A DNA stretch of 64,000 bases, taken from Persicimonas caeni (GTDB lineage Bacteria; Myxococcota_A; Bradymonadia; Bradymonadales; Bradymonadaceae). The position numbers were made by a program, and so were the translations under genes. The stretch is taken from positions 5,669,074 through 5,733,073 of the forward strand of contig NZ_CP041186.1 of assembly GCF_006517175.1 (NCBI RefSeq). Direction: 5' to 3'. The notes beneath the pieces are model-generated. The model was not told where the DNA came from, made no database searches, and was given only the letters and a program-made list of their open reading frames with translations. Shown here piece after piece: positions 28,871 to 37,140 of the stretch (positions are counted from its first letter, which is position 1; the number at the start of each line of letters is the position of its first letter).

Positions 28871-29076
28871 ATTTGCGGCGCCTTGCAGGGGCGCGGCGCC
28901 AGCTATTAGGGGCTTGGACCATTAGGGAGTCGCGGATCGGCTAGGCCTTGCTTTTTGGGGTTTCGAGAACCCGCAACGCTTTTTGAGGTTTCGAGAACCC
29001 GAAACGCCACGCTCCCACGACCCAAAAATGGCCCTAGCCCCTAATAGCAGGCGCCACTCACCTGCAAGGCCTCCTC
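28871..29076 (-). repeat. Palindromic repeat element, copy B (right of argS, inverted)
   Basis: About 206 bp. Terminal inverted repeats start at 28880 (GCCTTGCAGGGGCG) and end at 29070 (...CACCTGCAAGGC). It is the reverse complement of copy A, including ~6-10 bp outside the TIRs. It carries an extra 28-bp tandem unit, GCTTTTTGRGGTTTCGAGAA..., at 28950-28977 and 28978-29005, where copy A has one. It follows the argS stop by 8 bp and so probably lies in the argS mRNA 3' end. Confidence 0.88.
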
Positions 29077-29190
29077 AACGCAACATGATCCAAGGTCGCG
29101 CCGCCACGCACGACCACTGAAAGATTGGCCGATCTGTCTGCGTTTGCTAAAGTCGTGTCAGGAATCCCTCGCGTACCTCAGACAGGCTCT

Positions 29191-30831
29191 ATGGCTCAGC
29201 GTAGTTTTTCCGTGGTGGTGTTGCCCGACGACTGGGACGGCTCTCTCGAGGAGTTGGCTCAGAAGATGATGCCGGTGACTCGCCGCGGGCCCAACCAGGT
29301 GCTGCCCCTTCTGGCGCGCGGCGCGATGACCCTCGAGGCGGATTTGAGTGTCGAGGAAGCGGGACTGCTGCAGGCGCGGCTCAACAAGTTGGGCGTGCCC
29401 GCGCGGGTGATCAACGAGGCGGGCGACGTCGTCTCCGACTCGGCGCACGGCGGGGCGGAGGCGTCCGAGCCGAAGCCCGAATCCAAGCCCAAACCTGCGC
29501 CCAAATCGAAACCGAAGCTGAAGCTTCCCAAGCCGAAGAGCGCGTCGAAGCCCGAACCGGAACCGAAACCTGAGCCAACACCGGAGCCGGAAGCCTCGAC
29601 GGGCGGCGAATGGGCGAATGTCTTTCCCGACCTCGACGAGCCTCCGAAGTCGCTCGACGAACTCGCCGGCGATTCGGATGCTTTTGGCGCCGAGCCGGCG
29701 CCCAAGCGAGAGCAAGATGCACTCGCACCGAAAGACGCGGCGCCCGAGCGAGAGCAAGATGCACTCGCACCGAAAGACGCGGCGCCCGAGCGAGAGCAAG
29801 ATGCACTCGCACCGAAAGACGCGGCGCCCGAGCCCGAAGACAAGCCGCAGGCCACGCCGCCCCCACAGCCGCCGTCGCGCGGCCTGCCGGGCGCCCAGCC
29901 GACTTCGAAGCCGAAGCCGCGTCCCAAGAATTTCGATGCGGGCAAGATGTCGAGCGCGCTGCGCTCGGCGTCGGGCGACAAGCCGCCGTATGCGCCCGAG
30001 GGCTTCGACGACTCGATGTCGCATATCCCGCTCATCGCTGCGCTGCTCAGCCTCATCGCGCCCGGCGCCGGGCAGGTCTACAACGGCCGGGTCGAGGAGG
30101 CGCGCGAGTACGGGGTGCGCTTTGCGCTGATCCTCCCCTGGTATCACAGCGTGCGCGAGGCGTACGACTACGCCGAGAAGATTCGCACCTACTGGGCGCC
30201 GCGGCCCGAGCCGGGGGCGTTCGTGGGGGCGCTGAAGCATCTGGCGATCTGGTGGCTCGTGGCGGGCACCGCCTTTGCGGCGTTGGGGTGGGTCGGCCTC
30301 GAACTCTATGATGTGGCCAAAACGCCCGAAGCGCCCAAGATTACCGAAGCCGACGTCGACAGCGCTTTCGGCGAGGCGCGCACGAAGGTTCAAATGGCGC
30401 GCATCGCCGCGCTCGACGGCGTCACGGCCTATCTCGACGAGCGCGACCGCAACCACAAACGCTTCACGATGTCGCAGAACGAGCGCGCGGAGCGGTTGTT
30501 TCGCCGCGGGATCGTCTTCTGCAAAAATGGAAACTACGCGACCTGCGCCAGCGCCATGAAGCGGGTGAGCAGCCTGAGCCCCAGGCTGCGCCGCGACGCA
30601 TACCGGCTGCAGGCGTGGGCGAGCGTCCAGCAGTCCTCGCAGCGCACGAACGAGCCGATGCCCGAGGTCAGCGTCGGGTCACTTTCGGACTTCGAGCAGC
30701 AGGGATTCGAGCAGCAAGACAGCGAGCGGAGCGACGTCGGAAAGAACGAAGCCGACGCCGCCGCCGAGGCGTCCAATAACGACAACAGCGCGTCCAAAGA
30801 GCAGAACCAGGCACCCCAACCCCCACCATGA
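29191..30831 (+). CDS. Membrane protein with Pro/Lys-rich linker and N-terminal globular domain
   Basis: 546 aa from ATG 29191 (MAQRSFSVVV); AGG is near, the open frame begins at 29125. Residues 1-~90 form a small alpha/beta domain. Residues ~95-260 are a low-complexity Pro/Lys/Glu linker containing three PEREQDALAPKDAA-type units. Then two transmembrane segments (HIPLIAALLSLIAPGAGQVY; LKHLAIWWLVAGTAFAALGWVGL), and a C-terminal Cys-containing helical part (KNGNYATCASAMKRVSSLSP) that looks TPR-like. The FHA-AAA+ gene follows after 9 bp, so they form an operon. Function unknown; signalling or envelope assembly can be guessed only. Confidence 0.7.
   Translation: MAQRSFSVVVLPDDWDGSLEELAQKMMPVTRRGPNQVLPLLARGAMTLEADLSVEEAGLLQARLNKLGVPARVINEAGDVVSDSAHGGAEASEPKPESKPKPAPKSKPKLKLPKPKSASKPEPEPKPEPTPEPEASTGGEWANVFPDLDEPPKSLDELAGDSDAFGAEPAPKREQDALAPKDAAPEREQDALAPKDAAPEREQDALAPKDAAPEPEDKPQATPPPQPPSRGLPGAQPTSKPKPRPKNFDAGKMSSALRSASGDKPPYAPEGFDDSMSHIPLIAALLSLIAPGAGQVYNGRVEEAREYGVRFALILPWYHSVREAYDYAEKIRTYWAPRPEPGAFVGALKHLAIWWLVAGTAFAALGWVGLELYDVAKTPEAPKITEADVDSAFGEARTKVQMARIAALDGVTAYLDERDRNHKRFTMSQNERAERLFRRGIVFCKNGNYATCASAMKRVSSLSPRLRRDAYRLQAWASVQQSSQRTNEPMPEVSVGSLSDFEQQGFEQQDSERSDVGKNEADAAAEASNNDNSASKEQNQAPQPPP
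29707..29832 (+). repeat. Three 42-bp direct repeats in the linker of the membrane protein
   Basis: Identical or nearly identical units start at 29707, 29749 and 29791 (cgagagcaagatgcactcgc...), each coding REQDALAPKDAAPE. An in-frame tandem, so copy number changes would only alter linker length. Confidence 0.9.
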
Positions 30832-30840
30832 GGCCCCGTC

Positions 30841-32559
30841 ATGACCGTCCGACTGCGTGTCACCTTCGAGGATAAGGTTCGCGAGTATGCCTTCGACCGC
30901 GCGACGGTTTCTGTTGGGCGAGGTCCGTTCAACGACATCGTCGTCGCCGAGGCGAGCCTGGGCCGGGTGCACGGCGAGCTGGAGGTGCGCGACGACGGGC
31001 TGGTCTTTCGCACCCGCGCCAGCTCGACGCCCACGAGCATCTTTCGTGACGGCGAGTGCACGCAGTCGACCGACGGGGAGACCGAGGACACCCTGCATTT
31101 CCACGCCGGCGACGTGGTGCGCATGGGCGAGCAGCCGTCGGTGGCGCTCGAAGTCGTCGAGGTGGTGCGCCGGCCGGAGCGTAACTGGGCTACCCACGCC
31201 ATGCCCACCGGCGCGGACGCCTCGCCGTCGGACACCACGGGAAAGCTGTTATTTCGGCTGACCCGCGGCATCGCCTACGAACCCAACATCGAGACTTTTT
31301 TGCGCACCTGCGCGCTCTTCGTGGGCTACGTGTGCGATCGCATGCCCGACTGCATCGAGCTGTCCATTCCCATCGAGGCGAGCCCGTGGCGCTCCGACGA
31401 TCACCTGCTGCAAGCGGTCTCGATGGACCTCGACCGACCTGCCGAGGAGCTGTCGCCCGTCGATGTCGACGGCGGCTACCTGCAGACCCGCGACCCGCTG
31501 CCCCCCTTCGGGCCGGACGCGGCCGCCATCCTCGACGAGCTACGCGGCCTCGACTGCTGCGTGGTGGTCGACGACCGGGGCGCGGAGGCCAGTGTGCTCG
31601 TGCCATTCGACTACGACGGCGAGCTCGCCGCGGTGCTCGATCTGAGCTTTCCGCAAGGCAAGGTCGACGAGTTGATGGAGGCGGTGGCGCTGGCCGGCGC
31701 GCTGCTCAAGCCGATCGCGGCCATCGTGCTGGGGCGCGACCGCCAGTGGCGCGTCTACGAGGGCGTCGTCGAGGAGAACCACTACTGGCGCGAGCGCCAG
31801 CGACGCCGCTACCACTTCAAGGACCTCATCGCCGAGAGCGACTCGATGCGCGAGGTCTACGAGAAGCTCAACGACTTCGTCGGCCTCGACTCGCCGGTGC
31901 TGCTGCACGGCGAGGCGGGCACGGGCAAGGCGCTGGTGGCGCGCGCGCTGCATCATATGGGGCCGCGCAAAGACGCCATGCTTACCAGCATCAACTGCCG
32001 CGAGCTCGCCAGCGACACGCTCGACTTCGAGCTGTTCGGCAGCGTGGCCAACGAGTTGTCGGGTGATGTCGAGCCCCGAAAGGGCATCTTCGAGCTGGCC
32101 GAAGGGGGCACGGTCTTTTTGGAGGAGGTCGACCAGATGTCGCTCTTGCTGCAGGGCAAGGTGCTGCGCATGCTGCGCGAAGGCGAGCTGCGACGCATCG
32201 GCGACGCGGTCGCGCGACGCGTCGACGTGCGCGTGGTCGCCAGCACCCACCGCGACCTGTCCGCGCTCGTCAGCCAAGGCCGCTTCCGCCGCGACCTGTA
32301 CCTGGTGCTGAGCGAGCACGTCCTCGAGCTACCGGCGCTCAGCGAGCGACAGGAGGACATCCTGCCGCTCGCCCGCACCTTCCTGCGCAAATTCGCCGCC
32401 CGCTACGACCGCCCCTGCAGGCGCATCTGCGAGCCAGTCCAGCAGAAGCTTCGTGATCACCGCTGGCAGGGCAACGTGCGCGAGCTGCAGGCGGTCATCG
32501 AGGCGGCGGTGCTCAAGTGCGATGGGGAAGAGGTTGGTGTGGATGATGTGGCGTTATGA
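30841..32559 (+). CDS. FHA-domain protein with degenerate sigma-54-activator AAA+ module
   Basis: 572 aa; ATG 30841, with GAGG 7 nt upstream. Residues 1-~100 are an FHA domain (SVGRGPFNDIVVAE, LGRVHGELEV), which reads phosphothreonine. Residues ~130-300 look GAF-like. Residues ~325-570 are a NtrC-type AAA+ ATPase: Walker A GEAGTGK (357-363), Walker B GGTVFLEEVDQM, sensor RVVASTHRDL and WQGNVRELQAVIE. The GAFTGA loop that contacts sigma-54 is missing: the expected place reads ELFGSVANELSGDVEPRKG. The protein also ends with no Fis-type HTH. It probably cannot activate sigma-54 in the usual way. It is co-transcribed with the membrane protein before it and overlaps the convergent crotonase gene by 6 bp. 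Confidence 0.82.
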   Translation: MTVRLRVTFEDKVREYAFDRATVSVGRGPFNDIVVAEASLGRVHGELEVRDDGLVFRTRASSTPTSIFRDGECTQSTDGETEDTLHFHAGDVVRMGEQPSVALEVVEVVRRPERNWATHAMPTGADASPSDTTGKLLFRLTRGIAYEPNIETFLRTCALFVGYVCDRMPDCIELSIPIEASPWRSDDHLLQAVSMDLDRPAEELSPVDVDGGYLQTRDPLPPFGPDAAAILDELRGLDCCVVVDDRGAEASVLVPFDYDGELAAVLDLSFPQGKVDELMEAVALAGALLKPIAAIVLGRDRQWRVYEGVVEENHYWRERQRRRYHFKDLIAESDSMREVYEKLNDFVGLDSPVLLHGEAGTGKALVARALHHMGPRKDAMLTSINCRELASDTLDFELFGSVANELSGDVEPRKGIFELAEGGTVFLEEVDQMSLLLQGKVLRMLREGELRRIGDAVARRVDVRVVASTHRDLSALVSQGRFRRDLYLVLSEHVLELPALSERQEDILPLARTFLRKFAARYDRPCRRICEPVQQKLRDHRWQGNVRELQAVIEAAVLKCDGEEVGVDDVAL

Positions 32560-33336
32560 TTTACTGATCTTCTCCAACATCGCTTCGACTGCCTCTTGGT
32601 GCTCGTCGGTGCGCTGCACGCAGGCCTGCAGCGCGGCCGTGATCTGCAGCGCCGTCTCGATATCTCGATCCACACAGCGATACAGCGCCGCCTTGGCCGT
32701 CTTGACGGCTTTGGGGGGCAGCGAGGCGATCTGTTCGGCGGTGGCGCGGGCGCGGTCCATGACGTCGTCGCGGGGGACGACCTCGGAGACGAGGCCGAGC
32801 TCGAGGGCTTCGTCGGCGCCGATGACCTTGGCGGTCAGGATGAGCTCGACGGCCTTGGAGAAGCCGACGATGCGGGTGAGCAGGTAGGCGCCGCCGTCGC
32901 CGGGGATGAGGCCGACGCGGGCGAAGGTCGAGCCGAATTTGGCCGCGTCGCTGGCGATGCGGATATCGCACATGAGCGACAGGTCGAGGCCGGCGCCGAT
33001 GGCGTGGCCGTTGATGGCGGCAACGACCGGTTTTTCGAAGCGCTCGAAGCGTCGCGGGATCGTCTGCATGCCACGCAGGTAGTTGTCGCGCAGCTCGACC
33101 GGGTCGCCGGCGAACATGCCGCTCTCCTCGCGCATCGCCTTGAGGTCGCCGCCGGCGCAGAAGGCCGGGCCGGCGCCGGTGACGATCACCGCGCGCACCT
33201 CGTCGTCGAGCTCGGCGCGATCGAGGGCCTCGACGAGCTCTTTGGCCATCTCGGTGGAGTAGGCGTTGCGGGCGTCGGGGCGGTTGAGGGTGATGGTGGC
33301 GACGGCGTTTTCGACTTCGTACAGAACGTCAGACAT
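32554..33336 (-). CDS. Enoyl-CoA hydratase/isomerase family protein
   Basis: 260 aa; ATG 33336 (MSDVLYEVENAVATITLNRP). Crotonase fold: the oxyanion-hole segments GAGPAFCAGGDLKAM and AINGHAIGAGLDLSLMCDIRIAS are clear, as is FARVGLIPGDGGAYLL where the second acid normally sits (here Asp-Gly-Gly). Typical length. It should hydrate or isomerise an acyl-CoA in fatty-acid or aromatic breakdown; exact substrate unknown. Monocistronic by appearance. Its upstream leader holds a CTTGGGGCCTGCGGCCCGGT-like repeat cluster that may affect its expression. Confidence 0.88.
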   Translation of the reverse strand: MSDVLYEVENAVATITLNRPDARNAYSTEMAKELVEALDRAELDDEVRAVIVTGAGPAFCAGGDLKAMREESGMFAGDPVELRDNYLRGMQTIPRRFERFEKPVVAAINGHAIGAGLDLSLMCDIRIASDAAKFGSTFARVGLIPGDGGAYLLTRIVGFSKAVELILTAKVIGADEALELGLVSEVVPRDDVMDRARATAEQIASLPPKAVKTAKAALYRCVDRDIETALQITAALQACVQRTDEHQEAVEAMLEKISKS

Positions 33337-33340
33337 GGTT

Positions 33341-33437
33341 GGGGGTCCTTGGGCCTGCGGCGCGGTCTTGGGGCCTGCGGCCCGGTCTTGGGGTCTTGGT
33401 TTCTTGGGGCCTGCGGCCCGGTCTTGGGGTCTTGGGT
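33341..33437. repeat. GC-rich short tandem repeats upstream of the crotonase gene
   Basis: CTTGGGGCCTGCGGCCCGGT occurs at 33367-33386 and 33403-33422, with a one-base-shorter, slightly changed copy at 33348-33366; TCTTGGGGTCTTGG units lie between and after. Contains the palindrome GGGCCTGCGGCCC. Directly 5' of the crotonase start on the minus strand. Confidence 0.85.
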
Positions 33438-33565
33438 CGTGCTGTGAGTGGCGGGAAAGCTAGAGCCCATCGGGTTGGAGTTCAAGCGTGCGGGGGCAGT
33501 TGTATTGCGTGGGGGGCTGCTTAAATTGCAGGGGGCGCGAGCGAAACTAAACGGCGAGTAGTACC

Positions 33566-34525
33566 ATGAATACGAGGCTGATCCTCAATCCGGAGGCGGG
33601 GTCGACGGCCAAAAACGACGAGCTGGTCGCCGAAATCCGGCGTCTCGACGGCGTCCAGGTCTTCCAGACCGAAGGGCCGGGAGACGCCGAGAGGCTGGCG
33701 TTGCAGGCGGCGCGCGACGGCATCGAGCGCGTGATCGCGGCCGGCGGCGACGGCACGGTCAACGAGGTGCTCAATGGGTTGGCGTCGCACCTCGACAAGG
33801 TGACGCTGGGCGTGTTGCCGCTGGGTACGGGCAACGACCTGGCGCGCTCGCTGGGGCTTCCCGACGACCCGGGCCTCGCGCTCAAGTATCTGTTGCGGAC
33901 CGACGATACGCGCTACATCGACGTGATGCGGGTGACGCATCCCGAAGGCTCTCGGCTCGGGCTCAATCATATCAACGCCGGCTACAGCCACCTGATCACC
34001 GACTCGATCACCCCCCAGATGAAGCGGCGTTGGGGGCCACTCGCCTACCTAAAGTCGGCGGCCTCGCAGCTTCGCGAGCGCGAGGAGTACCACACTCGGA
34101 TTCGCTGGGACGACGGCGCCGTCGAGGTCGTCGACGCGGTCAACGTGTTGGTTGCCAACGGGCGCACGGTCGCCGGCGGGCTGCGTGTGGCCCCGGAGGC
34201 GAGCATGGAGGACGGGGCGATTCAGGTCGTCGTCTTGCGGGCGGGCTCGCTGGTGGAGCTTGCGGGGATGGCCGCCAAGATGCTCGTGGGCAATATCCTC
34301 GAGAGCGACCAGGTCATCTCGCGGCCGGCGCGCTCGGTGCACATCGAGTCGACGCCGCCGATGGTCTTCAGCGTCGACGGCGAAGAGGTCTGCGAGCATG
34401 TCGTCGACGTGCGGGTGGTCCCGGGCGCGCTGCGCGCCGTCGTCGGGCCCAATTACGTCGTCGAGCCCGCGCTCACCGAGTTGGACGTCGACGAAGGGTT
34501 CGATGAGCATCCGCCGCCGGCTTAA
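33566..34525 (+). CDS. Diacylglycerol kinase-family lipid kinase (YegS/DgkB type)
   Basis: 319 aa; ATG 33566. N-terminal NAD-kinase-like catalytic domain: LILNPEAGS opening strand, AAGGDGTVNEV (~58-68) as the ATP-binding GGDGT motif and LPLGTGNDLARSLGLP (~86-100). The rest is the beta-rich domain (PPMVFSVDGEEV). The family phosphorylates diacylglycerol, sphingosine or other lipids at the membrane. With a ceramide locus ~10 kb away, a sphingoid substrate is possible but unproven. It lies between a convergent-oriented glycosyltransferase and the crotonase; no operon partner. Confidence 0.9.
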   Translation: MNTRLILNPEAGSTAKNDELVAEIRRLDGVQVFQTEGPGDAERLALQAARDGIERVIAAGGDGTVNEVLNGLASHLDKVTLGVLPLGTGNDLARSLGLPDDPGLALKYLLRTDDTRYIDVMRVTHPEGSRLGLNHINAGYSHLITDSITPQMKRRWGPLAYLKSAASQLREREEYHTRIRWDDGAVEVVDAVNVLVANGRTVAGGLRVAPEASMEDGAIQVVVLRAGSLVELAGMAAKMLVGNILESDQVISRPARSVHIESTPPMVFSVDGEEVCEHVVDVRVVPGALRAVVGPNYVVEPALTELDVDEGFDEHPPPA

Positions 34526-34574
34526 ATAGGGACGGTAGGCATTGCAGGACAGCGACGCATCAGCAAGGCGATCT

Positions 34575-35666
34575 CTACGCCTCCAGCAACTCCTGATACG
34601 CATCTGACAGCGCATCCCACGAATATCTCGACACGTCGATCGCGTCGCTGTCGCGCACCCGTTGCGGGTCCTCCGCAAACTCGGCGAGGCGTCCTGCCAA
34701 CACCGCCACCTCCCGGTCGGCGTCGTCGACAAACGACTCATAGCGCCACGCCTCGGGCACGTACTCGCGGTAGGCGAGCCGGTCGGGGGCGAGCGGACGG
34801 CATCCCGCGGCGATGGCCTCGAGCATCGCCAGCCCCTGGAACTCGTGCAGCGAGGTCGACACGACGAGGTCGGCGCGTCGCAAAATGGCGCGGTAGTCGT
34901 CGGCCGATTCGACGTATCCCCAGGTCGCAATATGGTCGGCGAGTGCTTCGTGGGCTCGGTCGAAGACCTTCGGGTAGCTGCGGAATCGCTCGCCGAGGAC
35001 GTGCAACTCGAAGTCGAGGCCGCGCTGGTGGAGCCGGTCGAGGGCGTCGAAGAAGCGCGACGGCGCCTTGTCGTACTCCCATCGGTGGTTCCATACGATC
35101 GACAGCGGGCGCGACGGCGAGGGCGCGTCGTGCTCGGCGAAACAGGCGGGGGCCAGGGGGACGGGGAGGACGCGTGAGCGGCCCTCGACGGCGTCGGCGA
35201 GGCCCTCCGGCACGTAATCGGGCATGCGGCTGGCGAAGTCGCGCGTGCCCGCGAGGAACGACTCGAGGTTGTAGCGCGAGTTGAACGCGACGCGGTCGGC
35301 GCAAAGGGCGCTGTAGAGGTTGACCACCGCCGGGGTGATATCCTCGTGCTGGCCGCTGCTGGTCGGGTAGGCGAATTGGTTTTCGTGGAAGTAGACGACG
35401 TTGAGGGCGTCGGCCAGGCTGGGGACGAAGCCGCGCAGGGCCGACAGGTCGACCATCGAGGTGGCCAGGACGACATCCCAGGACTGCTCGAGGAGCTCGC
35501 GCCACTCGTGGGCCCAGTAGAGGCTATTGCCGCGGATACGCCAGCGAAAGTAGCGGGGCGGCAGGGAGAGCGTGGTGAAGGTATCGGCGCCGAGGCGCGC
35601 CGCCAGCCCTTCGTGCCAGCGGCGGTGGCTGCCTGCGTCGTACGCGGAGAGGCACAGAACACGCAT
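34575..35666 (-). CDS. GTDC1/QTMAN-like glycosyltransferase (DUF3524 + GT4)
   Basis: 363 aa; ATG 35666. The N-terminal DUF3524 region opens with LCLSAYDAGSHRRWHEGL, then VVYFHENQFAYPT and FNSRYNLESFL, the hallmark of the GTDC1 family. The C-terminal GT-B half has VWNHRWEYDKAP and HEFQGLAMLEAIAAGCRPLAP (the EX7E-like donor site). The animal member is QTMAN, which mannosylates queuosine in tRNA-Asp; bacterial members are thought to do a like queuosine glycosylation. That function is inferred here. Cytoplasmic; the ExbD-like lipoprotein gene lies 5 bp downstream-side (same strand), but there is no clear link. Confidence 0.82.
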   Translation of the reverse strand: MRVLCLSAYDAGSHRRWHEGLAARLGADTFTTLSLPPRYFRWRIRGNSLYWAHEWRELLEQSWDVVLATSMVDLSALRGFVPSLADALNVVYFHENQFAYPTSSGQHEDITPAVVNLYSALCADRVAFNSRYNLESFLAGTRDFASRMPDYVPEGLADAVEGRSRVLPVPLAPACFAEHDAPSPSRPLSIVWNHRWEYDKAPSRFFDALDRLHQRGLDFELHVLGERFRSYPKVFDRAHEALADHIATWGYVESADDYRAILRRADLVVSTSLHEFQGLAMLEAIAAGCRPLAPDRLAYREYVPEAWRYESFVDDADREVAVLAGRLAEFAEDPQRVRDSDAIDVSRYSWDALSDAYQELLEA

Positions 35667-35671
35667 GAGGC

Positions 35672-36223
35672 TTATTGGTCGGTCGGTGTTTCGTCGGCCG
35701 GAGATTCGGTGCCTTGGGGGGCGTCGCCCTCGACGCGAATCTCCATATTCGTGAACCCTGCGCGCCTGGCGGCCGTGATGAGATCGACGATGGCCTTCTG
35801 GGGCGCGTCGGCGGCCGCGCGGATGGCGATGGTGCCGGTCGGCTCCTCGGCGCGAAGCTTCTCGAGCGCCTCGAGCAACTTGGGGACCTCGGTAAAGGTC
35901 TGGTCGCCCAGGGTGTAGGTCGAGTCGGCGCTCACGCCAATCTCGACCTGCTCGGGTACTTCGGGCGGCTCGTCCGGCTGGGCTTTCTCGTCGGCGTCGT
36001 CACTATCTTCGTCGGCGCCGGGCTCCAGATCGGCCTCTTCCATGCTGCTCGAGTAGAGCACGAGGTCGCTGCCTTCGGCCTCGTCGGCCGCGTCGCCGGC
36101 CTCTTGGGCGACCTGCGGAGCCTTGGGGCGCTTCTCGGCGCCTTTGACGGGCTTGGACGTCGTGCAGCCGGCTGCCAAGAGCAGGGCGGCGGCGACCGTA
36201 GTGATCAGGCGTAGTGTGGGCAT
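35672..36223 (-). CDS. Lipoprotein with C-terminal ExbD/TolR-like domain
   Basis: 183 aa; ATG 36223 with a perfect GGAGG 6 nt upstream (frame open to 36370). Signal peptide with lipobox LLLAAGC. An acidic linker (EEADLEPGADEDSDDADE) spans residues ~35-95. The C-terminal ~75 residues (TYTLGDQTFTEVPKLLEAL, TIAIRAAADAPQKAIVDLI, GFTNMEIRVEG) match the periplasmic domain of ExbD/TolR, without the usual N-terminal transmembrane helix. So it is an ExbD-like domain on a lipid anchor instead of an inner-membrane helix. The rpsD gene is 82 bp upstream in the same direction. Role unknown. Confidence 0.7.
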   Translation of the reverse strand: MPTLRLITTVAAALLLAAGCTTSKPVKGAEKRPKAPQVAQEAGDAADEAEGSDLVLYSSSMEEADLEPGADEDSDDADEKAQPDEPPEVPEQVEIGVSADSTYTLGDQTFTEVPKLLEALEKLRAEEPTGTIAIRAAADAPQKAIVDLITAARRAGFTNMEIRVEGDAPQGTESPADETPTDQ

Positions 36224-36305
36224 GGCAATCCTCCGCGCAAAAAGAAACGCGATGAAGCTACTAACTTCACCGCGTTCCAGATTCTCAGTACCCGAGTGGG
36301 TAGGC

Positions 36306-36917
36306 TTAGAGACGGGGCGAGTAGTACTCGACCACGAGCGTCTCGTCGACCTGCACGGGCACGTCTTCACGACCCGGGAGCTGATCCATCGTCGCCGTCT
36401 TGGCGTTCTCGTCGACGGTCAGGTAGGTCGGGTAGCGCAGCGCCGGGTTGGCGATCGACTCTTCGACGATCGTCAGGTTGCGGCTCTTCTCGCGCAGCGA
36501 GATCTGCGAGCCGGGCTTCACGCGGTAGCTGGGACGGTCGACCTTGTTGCCGTCGACCTGGATGTGGCCGTGGACCACGAGCTGGCGAGCAGCCGGGATG
36601 GTCGGGGCCAGTCCGGAGCGGAAGACCACGTTGTCGAGGCGCTGCTCGAGCAGACGAAGCAGCATCAGACCAGCGGGCTCACGCGAGCGCTGAGCTTCGA
36701 CGAACAGGTTACGAAGCTGCTGCTCGTTGACGCCGTAGTTGTAGCGCAGCTTCTGCTTGGCGTAGAGCTGCTTTTTGAATTCGCTGAAGCGCTGGCGACC
36801 CTGCCCGTGCTCTCCGGGGGGATAGGGGCGGCGGTCGGCGATTTTTCTGGTCAGGCCGGGAAGGTCAGTTCCCAGGCGACGAACGATTCGGAGTCGGGGA
36901 CCCGTGTAACGTGCCAT
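36306..36917 (-). CDS. rpsD: 30S ribosomal protein S4
   Basis: 203 aa; ATG 36917 (MARYTGPRLRIVRRLG). Family hallmark segments PPGEHGQGRQRFSEFKKQL and the S4 RNA-binding domain (RLDNVVFRSGLAPTIPAARQLVVHGHIQVDG) are both complete. Primary 16S rRNA-binding assembly protein. Here it stands alone, outside the usual alpha operon (rpsM-rpsK-rpsD-rpoA-rplQ). Confidence 0.97.
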   Translation of the reverse strand: MARYTGPRLRIVRRLGTDLPGLTRKIADRRPYPPGEHGQGRQRFSEFKKQLYAKQKLRYNYGVNEQQLRNLFVEAQRSREPAGLMLLRLLEQRLDNVVFRSGLAPTIPAARQLVVHGHIQVDGNKVDRPSYRVKPGSQISLREKSRNLTIVEESIANPALRYPTYLTVDENAKTATMDQLPGREDVPVQVDETLVVEYYSPRL

Positions 36918-37140
36918 GTGTCTACTCGATGTTGTCGATGTAGTGAGCTTTGCTGGCGCGCCTGAGTGCCGGTCAAATTGGCCTACACAGGCTTGGCATG
37001 CGCCAGACTATAACGTGTAAAAGCGTAGTCTGTTCCGGCGGAGAGGCGGGCCGAGCCCGCAATCGTGTCGTGGCGCGACCGAAGGCCTCTCACCGGAGGG
37101 GGAGTATCTTCCACACTTGGCTCGAAATTGCAAGAGGAGG

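Noticed and set aside
26937-28922. 661-codon minus-strand frame opposite argS
   Set aside because: Shadow frame; argS has the full synthetase motifs.
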